The notes under the pieces were generated by a model, which saw only the letters and a list, made by a program, of their open reading frames with translations, searched no databases and was not told the DNA's origin. This document shows positions 46,641 through 55,925 of a stretch of DNA of 64,000 bases, piece by piece. Made by a program: the position numbers and the translations under genes. The stretch covers positions 1 through 64,000 of the forward strand of contig NZ_LROM01000025.1 in the NCBI RefSeq assembly GCF_001758785.1, read 5' to 3'. This DNA comes from Duganella phyllosphaerae. GTDB taxonomy: Bacteria > Pseudomonadota > Gammaproteobacteria > Burkholderiales > Burkholderiaceae_D. How positions within the stretch are numbered: the first letter of the stretch is position 1; every line of letters starts with the position of its first letter.

Positions 46641-46748
46641 GGTACTTCCTTTCAGGTGTTTAAATCCGAGTTCTTCGATCGCTCAACATGAGCGCGGACC
46701 GGTTCAAGTGTTTTACGCCGCGAACAACGCGTTCGCGGCGGTGGAACC

Positions 46749-46833
46749 GTCATACCCGCGAAGGCGGGTATCCATGCTGAGGCCGCGTTGCCACGGACTC
46801 GCATGAGTTCCCGCTTGCGCGGGAACGACAAAC
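46749..46833. repeat. Pair of inverted REP/dRS3-like elements between rplQ and rpoA
   Basis: Two hairpins of one family in opposite orientation: GTCATACCCGCGAAGGCGGG (46749-46768, continuing TATCC) and, inverted, TTCCCGCTTGCGCGGGAACG (46808-46827). The family pattern is CCCGCNNNGGCGGG inside GTCNT...ATCCA. Similar elements are widespread in betaproteobacteria. A single related unit lies at 48039-48065. Confidence 0.75.
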
Positions 46834-46856
46834 TGCTAACTGCTAATCAGTTGGTA

Positions 46857-46949
46857 ACAGAGCAGAACATTGCTCCGCAATGTCCAGCTCTGTCACCGAA
46901 TCTGTTGGCTTAACAGGACAGAGCATCGCTGCGCGATGTCCAGTCCTGT
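46857..46949. repeat. Two covarying two-stem hairpins upstream of the rplQ spacer repeats
   Basis: Units at 46857-46893 and 46913-46949 share one 37-base geometry: 7-base stem, three bases, 7-base stem, three-base loop, pairing arm, CCA, pairing arm. Outer stems are ACAGAGC/GCTCTGT and ACAGGAC/GTCCTGT, so the arms changed together. Inner stems are ACATTGC/GCAATGT and GCATCGC/GCGATGT (one wobble). They lie directly downstream of rpoA in the operon direction. Confidence 0.75.
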
Positions 46950-46960
46950 CCCCCAAGTTG

Positions 46961-47938
46961 TTACTTTTCCAGCCCTGCAGGTGGCCAGTTTTCCAGCTTC
47001 ATGCCCAGGGTCAGGCCGCGCGAGGCAAGAACTTCCTTGATCTCGTTGAGCGACTTGCGGCCCAGGTTTGGCGTCTTGAGCAGTTCGTTTTCCGAACGCT
47101 GGATCAGGTCGCCAATGTAGTAGATGTTTTCTGCTTTCAGGCAGTTGGCCGAGCGCACGGTCAGTTCCAGGTCGTCCACTGGACGCAGCAGGATCGGATC
47201 GACCAGCGGAGCGCGCGATGGCGCTTCGGCAGCAGCTTCGGTGCCTTCCAGGGCAGCGAACACGTTCAACTGATCAACCAGGACGCGGGCCGATTGACGG
47301 ATCGCTTCTTCCGGCGAGATCACGCCGTTGGTTTCGATGTTGATGATCAGCTTGTCCAGGTCGGTACGCTGTTCGACACGAGCGGACTCGACGAAATACG
47401 ATACGCGGCGCACTGGCGAGAACGATGCATCGAGAATAATGCGGCCGATGGTCTTGTTGGTGTCTTCCGACAGGCGACGCACGTTACCAGGAACGTAGCC
47501 ACGGCCTTTTTCGACCTTGATCTGCATGTCCAGCTTGCCGCCAGCGGTCAGGTGGGCAATCACGTGGTCCGGGTTGATCAGCTCCACGTCATGTGGCAGA
47601 TCGATATCGGATGCCAGGACAGCGCCTTCGCCTTCTTTTTTCAGGGTCAGGGTAACGGAGTCACGGTTGTGGACCTTGAAGACGACACCCTTCAGGTTCA
47701 GCAACAGGTCTACGACGTCTTCCTGTACGCCGTCGAGCGACGAGTACTCGTGCACAACGCCGGCGATCGTCACTTCGGTTGGCGCGTAGCCAACCATCGA
47801 CGACAGCAGTACGCGACGCAGCGCATTACCCAACGTATGGCCATAGCCGCGTTCGAACGGCTCCATCACGACTTTAGCGTGGCCGGCGCCGAGCGCCTCT
47901 ACATCGATAATACGTGGCTTCAACAAACTGTTTTGCAT
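46961..47938 (-). CDS. rpoA: RNA polymerase subunit alpha
   Basis: A 325-residue RNA polymerase alpha subunit. The N-terminal assembly domain ([18 protein letters not shown]) is joined by an acidic linker to the C-terminal domain that contacts UP elements and activators ([34 protein letters not shown]). The start chosen is ATG 47938 (MQNSLLKPR), seven or so bases from AAGGA and matching the family N-terminus; ATG 47944 is too close to that site. A terminator hairpin lies between rpsD and this gene. Confidence 0.97.
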   Translation of the reverse strand: MQNSLLKPRIIDVEALGAGHAKVVMEPFERGYGHTLGNALRRVLLSSMVGYAPTEVTIAGVVHEYSSLDGVQEDVVDLLLNLKGVVFKVHNRDSVTLTLKKEGEGAVLASDIDLPHDVELINPDHVIAHLTAGGKLDMQIKVEKGRGYVPGNVRRLSEDTNKTIGRIILDASFSPVRRVSYFVESARVEQRTDLDKLIINIETNGVISPEEAIRQSARVLVDQLNVFAALEGTEAAAEAPSRAPLVDPILLRPVDDLELTVRSANCLKAENIYYIGDLIQRSENELLKTPNLGRKSLNEIKEVLASRGLTLGMKLENWPPAGLEK

Positions 47939-47995
47939 GTACATGTCCTTTTCAATACCCTCGGCGCGTTAGGCCGATAAGGCTGATGGCATTAG

Positions 47996-48026
47996 TAAAA
48001 ACGCCCGCTTAGATATTAAGCGGGCG
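47996..48026 (-). terminator. Intrinsic terminator between rpsD and rpoA
   Basis: Read in the operon direction, CGCCCGCTTA (48026-48017) pairs perfectly with TAAGCGGGCG (48011-48002) across a five-base loop. It is followed by TTTTTAC (48001 leftward). This is a textbook intrinsic terminator located inside the alpha operon. Confidence 0.8.
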
Positions 48027-48038
48027 GAAGAACAAAAA

Positions 48039-48065
48039 TTGGATCCCCGCCTGCGCGGGGACGAC
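48039..48065. repeat. Single REP/dRS3-like element between rpsD and rpoA
   Basis: TTGGATCCCCGCCTGCGCGG and the following GGACGAC form a GC-rich hairpin of the same family as the pair at 46749-46833, in reverse orientation. Confidence 0.65.
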
Positions 48066-48089
48066 GGCCTTGGCCGTCGCTTACGACTA

Positions 48090-48713
48090 TTAACGCGAGT
48101 ACAGTTCGACGATCAGCGATTCGTTGACGTCGTTGGCGATCTCGTTACGCTCTGGCAGGGACTTGAAAGTGCCTTCCATTTTCTTGGCATCAACCGACAC
48201 CCAAGCTGGCATGCCGACTTGTTCAGCCAGCGACAGCGCTTCAACGATACGTACTTGCTTTTTCGATTTTTCACGAACAGCGATAACGTCGCCGACTTTG
48301 ACAGCGTACGAAGCGATGTTGACCACTTGGCCGTTCACGGTGAACGCTTTGTGCGATACCAGCTGACGCGCTTCAGCGCGGGTCGAGCCGAAGCCCATGC
48401 GGTATGCAACGTTGTCCAGGCGGGTTTCCAGCAGCTTCAGCAGGGTTTCGCCGGTGTTGCCTTTGCGACGGTCAGCTTCTGCGAAGTAGCGACGGAACTG
48501 ACGTTCCAGAACGCCGTACATACGCTTGACTTTTTGCTTTTCGCGCAGTTGGTTGCCGTAGTCCGAGGTGCGGGCACCCGACTTGACACCGTGCTGGCCT
48601 GGCTTGACGTCCAGTTTGCACTTGCTGTCGAGCGAGCGACGTGCGCTCTTCAGGAACAGGTCAGTACCTTCACGGCGGGAGAGTTTTGCTTTTGGTCCGA
48701 TGTAACGTGCCAC
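48090..48713 (-). CDS. rpsD: 30S ribosomal protein S4
   Basis: A 207-residue primary 16S-binding protein that nucleates 30S assembly. [19 protein letters not shown] and the S4 RNA-binding domain ([21 protein letters not shown]) are conserved. In enteric bacteria S4 also represses the alpha operon. It is separated from rpsK by 321 bases that contain a palindromic element and a possible promoter. Confidence 0.97.
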   Translation of the reverse strand: MARYIGPKAKLSRREGTDLFLKSARRSLDSKCKLDVKPGQHGVKSGARTSDYGNQLREKQKVKRMYGVLERQFRRYFAEADRRKGNTGETLLKLLETRLDNVAYRMGFGSTRAEARQLVSHKAFTVNGQVVNIASYAVKVGDVIAVREKSKKQVRIVEALSLAEQVGMPAWVSVDAKKMEGTFKSLPERNEIANDVNESLIVELYSR

Positions 48714-48854
48714 GATGCTTCCTTTGTTTTAAATAATGACGCCCCAGCCAAGCAACAAAATGGTTACCTGGTTAGGCGCTAGTCCGTGCCGCGAGGGGCC
48801 AGACGTGGCTAAAGTCTGCCAGTCTTGCGACATGACAGACGGCAATAGCCGGGC

Positions 48855-48860
48855 AGTATA
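48855..48860 (-). promoter_or_regulatory. Possible -10 box for rpsD-rpoA-rplQ
   Basis: TATACT (48860-48855, minus strand) lies 142 bases before the rpsD start. No convincing -35 box is seen. The call is supported mainly by the long gap and by the palindromic element that may end rpsM-rpsK transcripts. Confidence 0.3.
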
Positions 48861-48912
48861 ACCGTTTCCGGTCATCTGCTCCAGCGATTTTTGACAGCTA
48901 GTAAGCTAGCTG

Positions 48913-49034
48913 AAAGGAACTCGCAAAAACCGTAGAGAGCGGTTCGCTATCGTCTCGAGTAGCGGAAGCGTACGGAGGTACGCTGAGCAACGGAGAGGCG
49001 ATAGCGGATCGCGCAGTAGGTTTTCCGAGATTCC
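48913..49034 (-). repeat. Dispersed ~120 bp palindromic element, copy B
   Basis: Read on the minus strand it begins right after the rpsK TAA (GGAATCTCGGAAAACCTACT) and runs to GGTTTTTGCGAGTTCC. Blocks CTACTGCGCG, CCGCTATCGCC, GTTGCTCAGCGTACC, CGTACGCTT and CTACGGTTTTT are shared in order with copy A at 11705-11826. The arms pair to give one long imperfect hairpin. A separate palindrome, CAGCTAG...CTAGCTG (48896-48912), lies beyond it. Confidence 0.8.
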
Positions 49035-49439
49035 TTAGATGCGACGACGCTTAGGAGGACGGCAGCCGTTGTGTGGCACTGGGGTAACGTCCTGGATCTC
49101 GGTGATCTTGATGCCCAGGTTGTTCAGTGCGCGCACTGCGGACTCGCGACCAGGACCTGGGCCCTTGATACGCACTTCCAGGTTCTTCACGCCGCATTCC
49201 ACTGCCACTTTACCAGCGGCTTCAGCTGCAACCTGCGCTGCAAACGGGGTCGATTTACGCGAACCCTTGAAGCCGGCGCCACCGGAGGTAGCCCACGACA
49301 GAGCATTGCCCTGACGGTCGGTAATGGTGATGATGGTGTTGTTGAAGGAAGCGTGAACGTGTGCGATACCTTCTGCAACGTTCTTCTTGACCTTCTTGCG
49401 CACGCGGGCTGCTGCTGCGCTGTTCTGTTGCTTAGCCAT
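49035..49439 (-). CDS. rpsK: 30S ribosomal protein S11
   Basis: A 134-residue S11, with [28 protein letters not shown] and the C-terminal [13 protein letters not shown]. It forms the platform of the 30S subunit with S7 and S18. It lies 14 bases after rpsM. Its TAA stop directly abuts the palindromic element copy B. Confidence 0.97.
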   Translation of the reverse strand: MAKQQNSAAAARVRKKVKKNVAEGIAHVHASFNNTIITITDRQGNALSWATSGGAGFKGSRKSTPFAAQVAAEAAGKVAVECGVKNLEVRIKGPGPGRESAVRALNNLGIKITEIQDVTPVPHNGCRPPKRRRI

Positions 49440-49453
49440 GTGATTTCCCTAGA

Positions 49454-49819
49454 TTATTTCTTGAGCGACTGAGCGGCTTTGCGCGGGCCCTTGCGGGTAC
49501 GTGCATTGGTGCGGGTGCGTTGACCGCGGACCGGCAGGCCCTTACGGTGACGCATACCACGGTAGCAACCCAGATCCATCAAACGCTTGATGTTCATGGA
49601 CAGTTCGCGACGCAGATCGCCTTCGACGATGAATTTTGCTACTTCATCGCGCAGCTTTTCCAGTTCGCTGTCGTCCAGGTCTTTGACCTTTTTATCGGTC
49701 GCAATACCCGTCGCGGCGCAGATGAACTTTGCGCGCGGGCGGCCAACACCGTAGATGGCCGTCAGGCCGATAACGGTGTGCTGATGATTTGGGATATTAA
49801 CCCCTGCAATACGTGCCAT
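49454..49819 (-). CDS. rpsM: 30S ribosomal protein S13
   Basis: A 121-residue S13 ([14 protein letters not shown], helix-two-turn-helix core, [14 protein letters not shown] tail), located in the 30S head where it contacts the 50S subunit and the P-site tRNA. It is first gene of the classical alpha operon, 27 bases after rpmJ. Confidence 0.97.
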   Translation of the reverse strand: MARIAGVNIPNHQHTVIGLTAIYGVGRPRAKFICAATGIATDKKVKDLDDSELEKLRDEVAKFIVEGDLRRELSMNIKRLMDLGCYRGMRHRKGLPVRGQRTRTNARTRKGPRKAAQSLKK

Positions 49820-49846
49820 TCGTTATTCCTCGATAAATAACGGTTA

Positions 49847-49960
49847 TTAACCTTGACGCTGCTTGTGACGTGGTTCGACGCAGATTACGCGAACAACGCC
49901 CTTGCGCTTGATGATCTTGCAGTTGCGGCAGATCCGCTTAACTGAGGCGTTAACTTTCAT
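49847..49960 (-). CDS. rpmJ: 50S ribosomal protein L36
   Basis: A 37-residue protein, short but certain: [17 protein letters not shown], then [20 protein letters not shown]. The C..C...C..H zinc-ribbon ligands are intact, so this is the zinc-containing (C+) form. It lies between infA (32 bases) and rpsM (27 bases). Confidence 0.96.
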   Translation of the reverse strand: MKVNASVKRICRNCKIIKRKGVVRVICVEPRHKQRQG

Positions 49961-49992
49961 TATGAACTCTCTTCTAAAAGGTTCGATTAAAT

Positions 49993-50211
49993 TTACTTGG
50001 TCCGGAACACAATGCGGGCACGGGACAGGTCGTAAGGTGTCAGTTCTACCGTCACCTTGTCGCCAGGGAGGATGCGGATATAGTTCATCCGCATTTTACC
50101 CGAAATATGTCCGAGCACCACGTGTCCGTTTTCCAGTTTCACTCGAAATGTTGCATTTGGGAGATTCTCAAGAATCTCGCCTTGCATCTGTATGACGTCG
50201 TCTTTTGCCAT
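49993..50211 (-). CDS. infA: Translation initiation factor IF-1
   Basis: A 72-residue OB-fold factor ([40 protein letters not shown]) that occupies the A site of the 30S subunit during initiation. In betaproteobacteria infA sits between secY and rpmJ, as here, 18 bases after secY. Confidence 0.97.
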   Translation of the reverse strand: MAKDDVIQMQGEILENLPNATFRVKLENGHVVLGHISGKMRMNYIRILPGDKVTVELTPYDLSRARIVFRTK

Positions 50212-50229
50212 TCGGTATGTTTACCGCGC

Positions 50230-51564
50230 TTATCGCGTCGGAATTCCGCCCTTGAAGTTTGCTTTGCGCAGCAGCGATTCATATTGCTGCGACATCACGT
50301 AGTTTTGTACTTGCGCCATGAAATCCATGGTAACAACCACAATAATCAACAGAGAAGTACCGCCAAAATAGAAAGGTACTTTCCACTCAGCGACCATGAA
50401 TTCCGGCAACAAGCACACCAAAGTGATGTAAATGGCGCCAGCCAGTGTCAGTCGTGTCAGGATCTTGTCGATGTAGCGGGCAGTCTGCTCACCGGGACGA
50501 ATCCCTGGCACAAAGGCCCCGCTCTTCTTCAAGTTATCTGCTGTTTCCTTGCTGTTGAAAACCAGCGCGGTGTAAAAGAAGCAGAAGAACACGATGGCCA
50601 CCGCGTACAACAGTGCGTGGATGGGCTCGCCTGGCCCCATCGATGCAGCCAAATCTTTCAGGAACCTGACCACCGGATTGGCGGTGTCGGCGCCTGTCGT
50701 GAACCAGCCCACGATCGTTGCCGGGAACAAGATAATCGACGAAGCGAAGATCGGTGGGATCACGCCGGCCATATTGAGCTTCAATGGCAGGTGCGACGTT
50801 TGTCCACCGTAAATCTTGTTACCCACCTGGCGTTTCGCATAGTTCACCAGAATCTTGCGTTGGCCACGTTCGACAAATACCACGAAGAACGTTACCGCCA
50901 CTACCAGGATCATGATGATGATCGCCGAGAAAGCACCGATCGATCCGTTCGACACCGAGGAGCCCAAGCCACCCAGCGCGCCCGGCAAACCGGCTGCGAT
51001 ACCTGCGAAAATGATGATCGAGATGCCATTACCTAAGCCACGCTCGGTAATTTGCTCGCCCAACCACATCACGAACATGGTTCCGGTCAACAGCGTTACG
51101 ACCGTTACGAAACGGAATGCATAACCAGGATCGAGCACCAGACCTTGTTGCGACTCCAGAGCGACGGCAATGCCGAGGGCCTGGAACGTAGCCAGAACAA
51201 CCGTGAAATAACGGGTGTACTGGGTGATCTTGCGACGGCCTGCTTCGCCTTCCTTCTTGAGCGCTTCCATCTGCGGCGAAACGATCGACACCAACTGCAT
51301 GATGATCGAGGCCGAGATGTACGGCGTGATACCCAGCGCAAACACCGTAAAGCGCGCGAGAGCGCCACCGCTGAACATGTTCAACATGCCCAGGATGCCG
51401 CCCTCTTGCGACTTGAACAGTGCGGCCAGCTGTACCGGATCAATCCCGGGGACCGGGATGTGAGCACCGATACGATATACCACCAATGCGCCAAGCAAGA
51501 ACCAGAGCCGGCCCCAAGGGAACCCGGCTGCAGCGCTTTTTGCAAGTTGTGGATTAGTCGCCAA
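50230..51564 (-). CDS. secY: Preprotein translocase subunit SecY
   Basis: A 444-residue ten-helix channel protein of the SecYEG translocon. The plug/TM2 region ([15 protein letters not shown]), TM5-6 and the C-terminal loop contacting SecA and ribosomes ([20 protein letters not shown]) are recognisable. It lies in the spc operon 33 bases after rplO, the usual position. Confidence 0.97.
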   Translation of the reverse strand: MATNPQLAKSAAAGFPWGRLWFLLGALVVYRIGAHIPVPGIDPVQLAALFKSQEGGILGMLNMFSGGALARFTVFALGITPYISASIIMQLVSIVSPQMEALKKEGEAGRRKITQYTRYFTVVLATFQALGIAVALESQQGLVLDPGYAFRFVTVVTLLTGTMFVMWLGEQITERGLGNGISIIIFAGIAAGLPGALGGLGSSVSNGSIGAFSAIIIMILVVAVTFFVVFVERGQRKILVNYAKRQVGNKIYGGQTSHLPLKLNMAGVIPPIFASSIILFPATIVGWFTTGADTANPVVRFLKDLAASMGPGEPIHALLYAVAIVFFCFFYTALVFNSKETADNLKKSGAFVPGIRPGEQTARYIDKILTRLTLAGAIYITLVCLLPEFMVAEWKVPFYFGGTSLLIIVVVTMDFMAQVQNYVMSQQYESLLRKANFKGGIPTR

Positions 51565-51597
51565 TTTTCGCTCCGATCAAGCTGTTTAGCGGCAAGC

Positions 51598-52029
51598 TCA
51601 GGCTACCGAGCCGCCAGCTGCTTCGATGGCTGCTTTCGCGCCAGCGGTCACTTTCAGGCCTTTGAGGTTCACCGCTTTGGTGATCTCGCCGGACAGAATG
51701 ACGCGCACGTCGCGTGCCAGCACGCTCAGAACGCCAGCTTGCTTCAGCACCAGGATGTCGACATCGCCAACAGCCAGGTTGTTCAGGTCGGACAGGCGCA
51801 CTTCAGCTTTGAAGGTGGCGTTGAGCGACTTGAAACCGCGCTTAGGCAGACGGCGTTGCAGAGGCATCTGACCGCCTTCGAAGCCGACTTTGTGGAAGCC
51901 GCCCGAACGCGATTTTTGACCCTTGTGACCACGGCCCGAGGTTTTGCCCAGACCGGAGCCGATACCGCGGCCGACGCGACGCTTGTAGTGCTTGGCGCCG
52001 TCGGCTGGTTGAATGGTATTCAGTTCCAT
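51598..52029 (-). CDS. rplO: 50S ribosomal protein L15
   Basis: A 143-residue L15 ([14 protein letters not shown], Gly-rich [19 protein letters not shown] loop, [20 protein letters not shown]). It binds 23S rRNA late in 50S assembly. It lies between rpmD and secY. Confidence 0.97.
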   Translation of the reverse strand: MELNTIQPADGAKHYKRRVGRGIGSGLGKTSGRGHKGQKSRSGGFHKVGFEGGQMPLQRRLPKRGFKSLNATFKAEVRLSDLNNLAVGDVDILVLKQAGVLSVLARDVRVILSGEITKAVNLKGLKVTAGAKAAIEAAGGSVA

Positions 52030-52056
52030 GATTTCTCCGTGTGTAAGCCTTGCGGC

Positions 52057-52239
52057 TTACCCAACTACTTTAACGAGGTACGAGACTTTATTGATCATGC
52101 CGCGCACGGATGGGGTGTCTTGCAGCTCGGAGACCGAGTTTACACGACGCAGGCCCAGGCCGCGTACGGTGGCACGGTGATCTTCACGCGTACCGATCAA
52201 GCCCTTGACCAGTTGTACTTTGACAGTTTTGTTAGTCAT
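52057..52239 (-). CDS. rpmD: 50S ribosomal protein L30
   Basis: A 60-residue L30: [18 protein letters not shown] and [18 protein letters not shown]. The start is ATG 52239 (MTNKTVKV); an upstream in-frame ATG would reach into the rpsE spacer and has no family support. It lies 10 bases after rpsE. Confidence 0.96.
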   Translation of the reverse strand: MTNKTVKVQLVKGLIGTREDHRATVRGLGLRRVNSVSELQDTPSVRGMINKVSYLVKVVG

Positions 52240-52249
52240 ATCGTTCACC

Positions 52250-52768
52250 TTAGCCCAGGATCTCTTCAACCGACTTGCCGCGCTTGGCAGCGATATCGGA
52301 AGCAGTCGTCATTTTTGCCAGACCGTCGAGGGTCGCACGCACCAGATTGTAAGGGTTGCTCGAGCCGGTGGATTTCGCCACGACGTCGGTCACGCCCATT
52401 ACTTCGAAGATAGCGCGCATGGCGCCACCAGCGATCACGCCGGTACCTGGTTTCGCAGGGATCATCATAACTTTCGATGCGCCATGACGACCGTGTACGG
52501 TGTGATGCAGGGTGCCGTTTTTCAACGGTACTTTGATCAGGTTGCGACGGGCTTCTTCCATTGCCTTCTGCACACCCACTGGTACTTCTTTCGACTTGCC
52601 CTTGCCCATGCCGATGCGGCCATCGCCGTCACCAACCACGGTCAGCGCGGCGAAACCCATGATACGACCACCCTTGACCACTTTGGTCACGCGGTTGATC
52701 GCGATCATTTTTTCGCGCATGCCGTCATCGGGCTTGTCGCTTGCCATTTTTGCTTGCATTTTTGCCAT
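52250..52768 (-). CDS. rpsE: 30S ribosomal protein S5
   Basis: A 172-residue S5, important for decoding accuracy. The double-stranded-RNA-binding-like N-domain ([21 protein letters not shown]) and C-domain ([22 protein letters not shown]) are intact. It lies 9 bases after rplR. Confidence 0.97.
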   Translation of the reverse strand: MAKMQAKMASDKPDDGMREKMIAINRVTKVVKGGRIMGFAALTVVGDGDGRIGMGKGKSKEVPVGVQKAMEEARRNLIKVPLKNGTLHHTVHGRHGASKVMMIPAKPGTGVIAGGAMRAIFEVMGVTDVVAKSTGSSNPYNLVRATLDGLAKMTTASDIAAKRGKSVEEILG

Positions 52769-52777
52769 GATCGCTCC

Positions 52778-53140
52778 TTAGAACTTCAGACCGGCTTCAC
52801 GCGCGGCTTCAGCCAGCGCCTTCACACGGCCATGGAAACGGAAACCGGAACGGTCGAAGGCGACTTCGGTGATTCCTGCTTTCAGTGCTTTCTCTGCGAC
52901 ACGCTTGCCCACCAGTGCGGCAGCAGCGGCGTTTCCGCCCTTGCCCGATTGGCCAGCCAGTTCAGCGCGTACTTCCGCTTCCAGGGTCGAGGCCGAAACC
53001 AATACTTTGGCTTCCGGGCTGATCAGGCTTGCGTAGATGTGCAGGTTAGTGCGGTGCACCGACAGGCGGTTCACTTTCTGCTGCGCAATCTTGATCCGGG
53101 TTTGACGTCCGCGACGCAGACGAGATTCTTTTTTATCCAT
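52778..53140 (-). CDS. rplR: 50S ribosomal protein L18
   Basis: A 120-residue L18 that, with L5, brings 5S rRNA into the central protuberance. The basic N-terminus ([16 protein letters not shown]) and [20 protein letters not shown] are conserved. It lies 13 bases after rplF. Confidence 0.97.
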   Translation of the reverse strand: MDKKESRLRRGRQTRIKIAQQKVNRLSVHRTNLHIYASLISPEAKVLVSASTLEAEVRAELAGQSGKGGNAAAAALVGKRVAEKALKAGITEVAFDRSGFRFHGRVKALAEAAREAGLKF

Positions 53141-53153
53141 CGTCAGCCCCTAA

Positions 53154-53687
53154 TTACTTCTTCTTGGTTTCTTTAAGCTTAACCACTTCGTCCGAATAAC
53201 GGACGCCCTTGCCCTTGTAAGGCTCAGGAGCGCGGTAAGCGCGAACTTCGGCAGCCACTTGGCCCACTTTTTGACGGTCGATGCCTTTGATGACGATCTC
53301 GGTCGGAGTGGCGGTAACAACCGTTACGCCTTCTGGCATGGCATGCACGACAGGGTGCGAGAAACCAAGCGACAGGTTCAGCTTGTCGCCCTGGGCTTGG
53401 GCTTTGTAGCCCACGCCGATCAGGTTCAGTTTTTTCTCGAAGCCTTTGGTGACGCCGTTGACCATGTTGTTGACCAGTGCGCGCAGCGTACCGGACATGG
53501 CGTTGGCTTCACGGCTGTCGTTCGCTGGCTCAAAGCTCAGCGTGCCGTCGTTGTTTTGTACTTTTACCAGGCCGTTCAGGTTCTGGGTCAGGACGCCCAG
53601 AGGGCCCTTGACGGTGATCGCTTGTGCGGAGATGGCGACATCAGCGCCAGCTGGCACAGCGATTGGCATTTTAGCTACACGGGACAT
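53154..53687 (-). CDS. rplF: 50S ribosomal protein L6
   Basis: A 177-residue L6 with two similar domains ([39 protein letters not shown]). It lies near the factor-binding site at the base of the L7/L12 stalk. Spacing to rpsH is 10 bases. Confidence 0.97.
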   Translation of the reverse strand: MSRVAKMPIAVPAGADVAISAQAITVKGPLGVLTQNLNGLVKVQNNDGTLSFEPANDSREANAMSGTLRALVNNMVNGVTKGFEKKLNLIGVGYKAQAQGDKLNLSLGFSHPVVHAMPEGVTVVTATPTEIVIKGIDRQKVGQVAAEVRAYRAPEPYKGKGVRYSDEVVKLKETKKK

Positions 53688-53697
53688 GTGTTACTCC

Positions 53698-54093
53698 TTA
53701 AGCGACGTAGCAAATAACTTCGCCGCCGACACCGGTAGCGCGTGCTTTGCGATCGGTCATGACGCCTTGCGGAGTCGACACGATGGCCACACCCAGACCG
53801 TTCATCACCGTTGGGATCTCGTCCTTGCCTTTGTAGACGCGCAGGCCCGGACGGGATACGCGCTCCAAGCGCTCGATGACGGGACGACCGACATAATATT
53901 TCAAACCGATTTTCAGTTCCGCTTTGCCACCATCTTCGGCAACTGCGAAATCTTCAATGTAACCCTCGTCCTTGAGGACGTTGGCAATCGCTACTTTGAC
54001 TTTCGACGATGGCATGGCCACGGTCGTTTTTTGAACGCCTTGGGCGTTGCGAATGCGGGTCAGCATATCGGCGATAGGATCGCTCATACTCAT
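53698..54093 (-). CDS. rpsH: 30S ribosomal protein S8
   Basis: A 131-residue S8 ([33 protein letters not shown]). It binds the central domain of 16S rRNA and, in E. coli, represses the spc operon. AGGAGA precedes the ATG at 54093; the second Met (MSDP) two codons on matches the family start equally well. Confidence 0.96.
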   Translation of the reverse strand: MSMSDPIADMLTRIRNAQGVQKTTVAMPSSKVKVAIANVLKDEGYIEDFAVAEDGGKAELKIGLKYYVGRPVIERLERVSRPGLRVYKGKDEIPTVMNGLGVAIVSTPQGVMTDRKARATGVGGEVICYVA

Positions 54094-54107
54094 TGCATAT
54101 TCTCCTA

Positions 54108-54413
54108 TTACCAGCTAGCTTTAGTCATACCCGGAATTTCACCACGCATGGCGAATTCACGGAGCTTGATACGGCCCAGACCGAATTTACGGAAGGTGCC
54201 GCGTGGACGACCGGTGACGGCGCAGCGGTTACGCTGGCGGGTCGGAGCCGAGTTACGTGGCAGGGTCTGCAGTTTCAGACGCGCTTCGTAACGTTCTTCT
54301 TCCGATTTCGACTGGTCATCGATGATGGCCTTGAGCGAGGCGCGCTTGGCGGCGAATTTGTTCGCCAGTGCCACGCGTTTCGCTTCACGGTTAATCAGTG
54401 CGAGTTTTGCCAT
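54108..54413 (-). CDS. rpsN: 30S ribosomal protein S14
   Basis: A 101-residue S14 of the long, zinc-free (C-) type, with no CxxC pairs; [19 protein letters not shown] and [17 protein letters not shown] are conserved. It belongs to the 30S head. It lies 6 bases after rplE. Confidence 0.97.
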   Translation of the reverse strand: MAKLALINREAKRVALANKFAAKRASLKAIIDDQSKSEEERYEARLKLQTLPRNSAPTRQRNRCAVTGRPRGTFRKFGLGRIKLREFAMRGEIPGMTKASW

Positions 54414-54419
54414 GATCTC

Positions 54420-54959
54420 TTAGTTCCTGAACGGGAATTTGAAGGCGGCGAGCAGAGCTTTCGCTTCGTCGTCGGTCTTAGCGGTGGTGGTGATCGAAAT
54501 GTTCATACCACGCAGCGCATCGATCTTGTCGTACTCGATTTCCGGGAAGATGATCTGCTCTTTCACGCCGATGTTGTAGTTACCACGACCATCGAACGAA
54601 CGGCCATTCACACCGCGGAAATCGCGCACGCGTGGCAGAGCCACGGTGATGAAGCGATCCAGGAACTCGTACATGCGAGCGCCACGCAGGGTGACCATGG
54701 TACCGATCGGATAGCCTTCACGGATTTTGAAACCCGCGATTGCTTTGCGCGACTTGGTGGTCACTGGCTTCTGGCCAGCGATCTTGGTCAGATCGCCAAC
54801 AGCGTGCTCAAGGACTTTCTTGTCCGCAATTGCCTCACCAACACCCATGTTCAGGGTGATCTTGGTCAGACGGGGAACTTCCATCACCGACTTGTAACCG
54901 AATTTCTCGGTCAGATCGGAGACGACTTTTTCTTTATAGAACTCTTGGAGACGTGCCAT
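54420..54959 (-). CDS. rplE: 50S ribosomal protein L5
   Basis: A 179-residue L5 ([53 protein letters not shown]). It binds 5S rRNA and contacts the P-site tRNA. It lies 6 bases after rplX. Confidence 0.97.
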   Translation of the reverse strand: MARLQEFYKEKVVSDLTEKFGYKSVMEVPRLTKITLNMGVGEAIADKKVLEHAVGDLTKIAGQKPVTTKSRKAIAGFKIREGYPIGTMVTLRGARMYEFLDRFITVALPRVRDFRGVNGRSFDGRGNYNIGVKEQIIFPEIEYDKIDALRGMNISITTTAKTDDEAKALLAAFKFPFRN

Positions 54960-54965
54960 GATTTC

Positions 54966-55280
54966 TTAAGCCTTCACTACTTCGCCGGTCGATTTGAAGA
55001 CGCGGACTTTTTTGCCGTCAACATCTTTGAAACCTACGCGGTCTGCCTTGCCACTAGCTGCATTGAACAATGCAACGTTGGACACGTGAATCGGCATAGT
55101 CTTGTCGACGATACCACCTTGTACGCCAGTCATCGGGTTCGGCTTGGTCGCTTTTTTAGCAACGTTGACGCCTTCAACCACTACGTGTTCTGCGTCTACG
55201 CGACGCGAAACGACACCGCGTTTGCCCTTGTCTTTACCGGCCAGAACGATGACTTCGTCGTTTTTACGAATCTTATCCAT
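54966..55280 (-). CDS. rplX: 50S ribosomal protein L24
   Basis: A 104-residue assembly-initiator protein with a KOW motif ([19 protein letters not shown]) near the exit tunnel. It lies 10 bases after rplN. Confidence 0.97.
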   Translation of the reverse strand: MDKIRKNDEVIVLAGKDKGKRGVVSRRVDAEHVVVEGVNVAKKATKPNPMTGVQGGIVDKTMPIHVSNVALFNAASGKADRVGFKDVDGKKVRVFKSTGEVVKA

Positions 55281-55290
55281 TGCTGACTCC

Positions 55291-55659
55291 TTACAGTACT
55301 TCAGGTGCCAGGGACACGATCTTCATGAACTTTTCAGTGCGCAGCTCGCGCGTCACTGGTCCGAAGATACGGGTACCGATCGGTTCCAGCTTGGCGTTCA
55401 ACAGAACGGCGGCATTGCCGTCGAACTTCACCAGGGAACCGTCTTGGCGGCGAACACCTTTAGCGGTGCGCACAACCACGGCGTTATAAATTTCACCTTT
55501 TTTGACACGACCACGTGGCGCAGCAACCTTAACGGTTACTTTGATCACGTCGCCAATGCCAGCATAACGGCGCTTGGAGCCACCCAATACCTTGATGCAC
55601 AAAACTTCTTTTGCACCGGTATTGTCGGCAACTTCGAGCCGGCTTTCAGTTTGAATCAT
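55291..55659 (-). CDS. rplN: 50S ribosomal protein L14
   Basis: A 122-residue L14 ([35 protein letters not shown]). It contacts helix 95 of 23S rRNA and the 30S interface. It is first gene of the spc operon here: 266 bases separate it from rpsQ, with terminator, promoter and a folded leader. Confidence 0.97.
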   Translation of the reverse strand: MIQTESRLEVADNTGAKEVLCIKVLGGSKRRYAGIGDVIKVTVKVAAPRGRVKKGEIYNAVVVRTAKGVRRQDGSLVKFDGNAAVLLNAKLEPIGTRIFGPVTRELRTEKFMKIVSLAPEVL

Positions 55660-55707
55660 AGTATTCTCTTTCCCAACTTAAGCCGAAGAATCCACACAAT
55701 GCGGACC

Positions 55708-55789
55708 TGCGGTCAGTCTTGGTCCCGCCAATGCGCTCTTGCAGAGCCCATTGTTTGGGTGCTTGACCTTCGTACTGCTACTGACCGCA
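55708..55789 (-). ncRNA. Strongly folded leader segment upstream of rplN
   Basis: A perfect 10 bp closing stem (55780-55789 with 55708-55717; TGCGGTCAGT / ACTGACCGCA) encloses a 4 bp helix (GGTC/GACC) and a tall hairpin at 55729-55753. In the latter CAATG and GCTCT arms pair with AGAGC and CATTG around a TGC loop with one mismatch. It lies between the candidate spc promoter and rplN, so it would be in the mRNA leader. No known leader family is recognised. Confidence 0.5.
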
Positions 55790-55834
55790 CGGTTCAGCGT
55801 CTGTGGCCAGACACTTTGCGGCGTTACATGAACG

Positions 55835-55872
55835 AAGCCCGCAAGTATTACATACCTTTTGCGGGCTTGCAA
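55835..55872 (-). promoter_or_regulatory. Candidate spc-operon promoter inside a palindrome
   Basis: On the minus strand TTGCAA (55872-55867) and TAATAC (55850-55845) are 16 bases apart. A perfect 10 bp inverted repeat, AAGCCCGCAA (55835-55844) and TTGCGGGCTT (55859-55868), flanks the -10 region, so a regulator or a hairpin could act here. Confidence 0.5.
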
Positions 55873-55881
55873 GAACTAATT

Positions 55882-55915
55882 GAAAAGCGCCGCCGAAACC
55901 ACAGTTCCGGCGGCG
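55882..55915 (-). terminator. Terminator-like hairpin after rpsQ (end of S10 operon)
   Basis: On the minus strand CGCCGCCG (55915-55908) pairs with CGGCGGCG (55895-55888) over a 12-base loop, followed by CTTTTC. It lies 10 bases after the rpsQ stop. Confidence 0.6.
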
Positions 55916-55925
55916 ATATCTTCAA

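Noticed and set aside
46749-46949. CRISPR-like array between rplQ and rpoA
   Set aside because: Units are hairpins of two unrelated families in mixed orientation, with no regular spacers and no cas genes.
55708-55789. tRNA or tmRNA-like gene
   Set aside because: The fold has a closing stem and one hairpin but no cloverleaf, T-loop or CCA-end features.
55678-55872. Possible 64-codon gene in the rpsQ-rplN gap
   Set aside because: No ribosome binding site or similarity; the stretch is better explained as terminator, promoter and structured leader.
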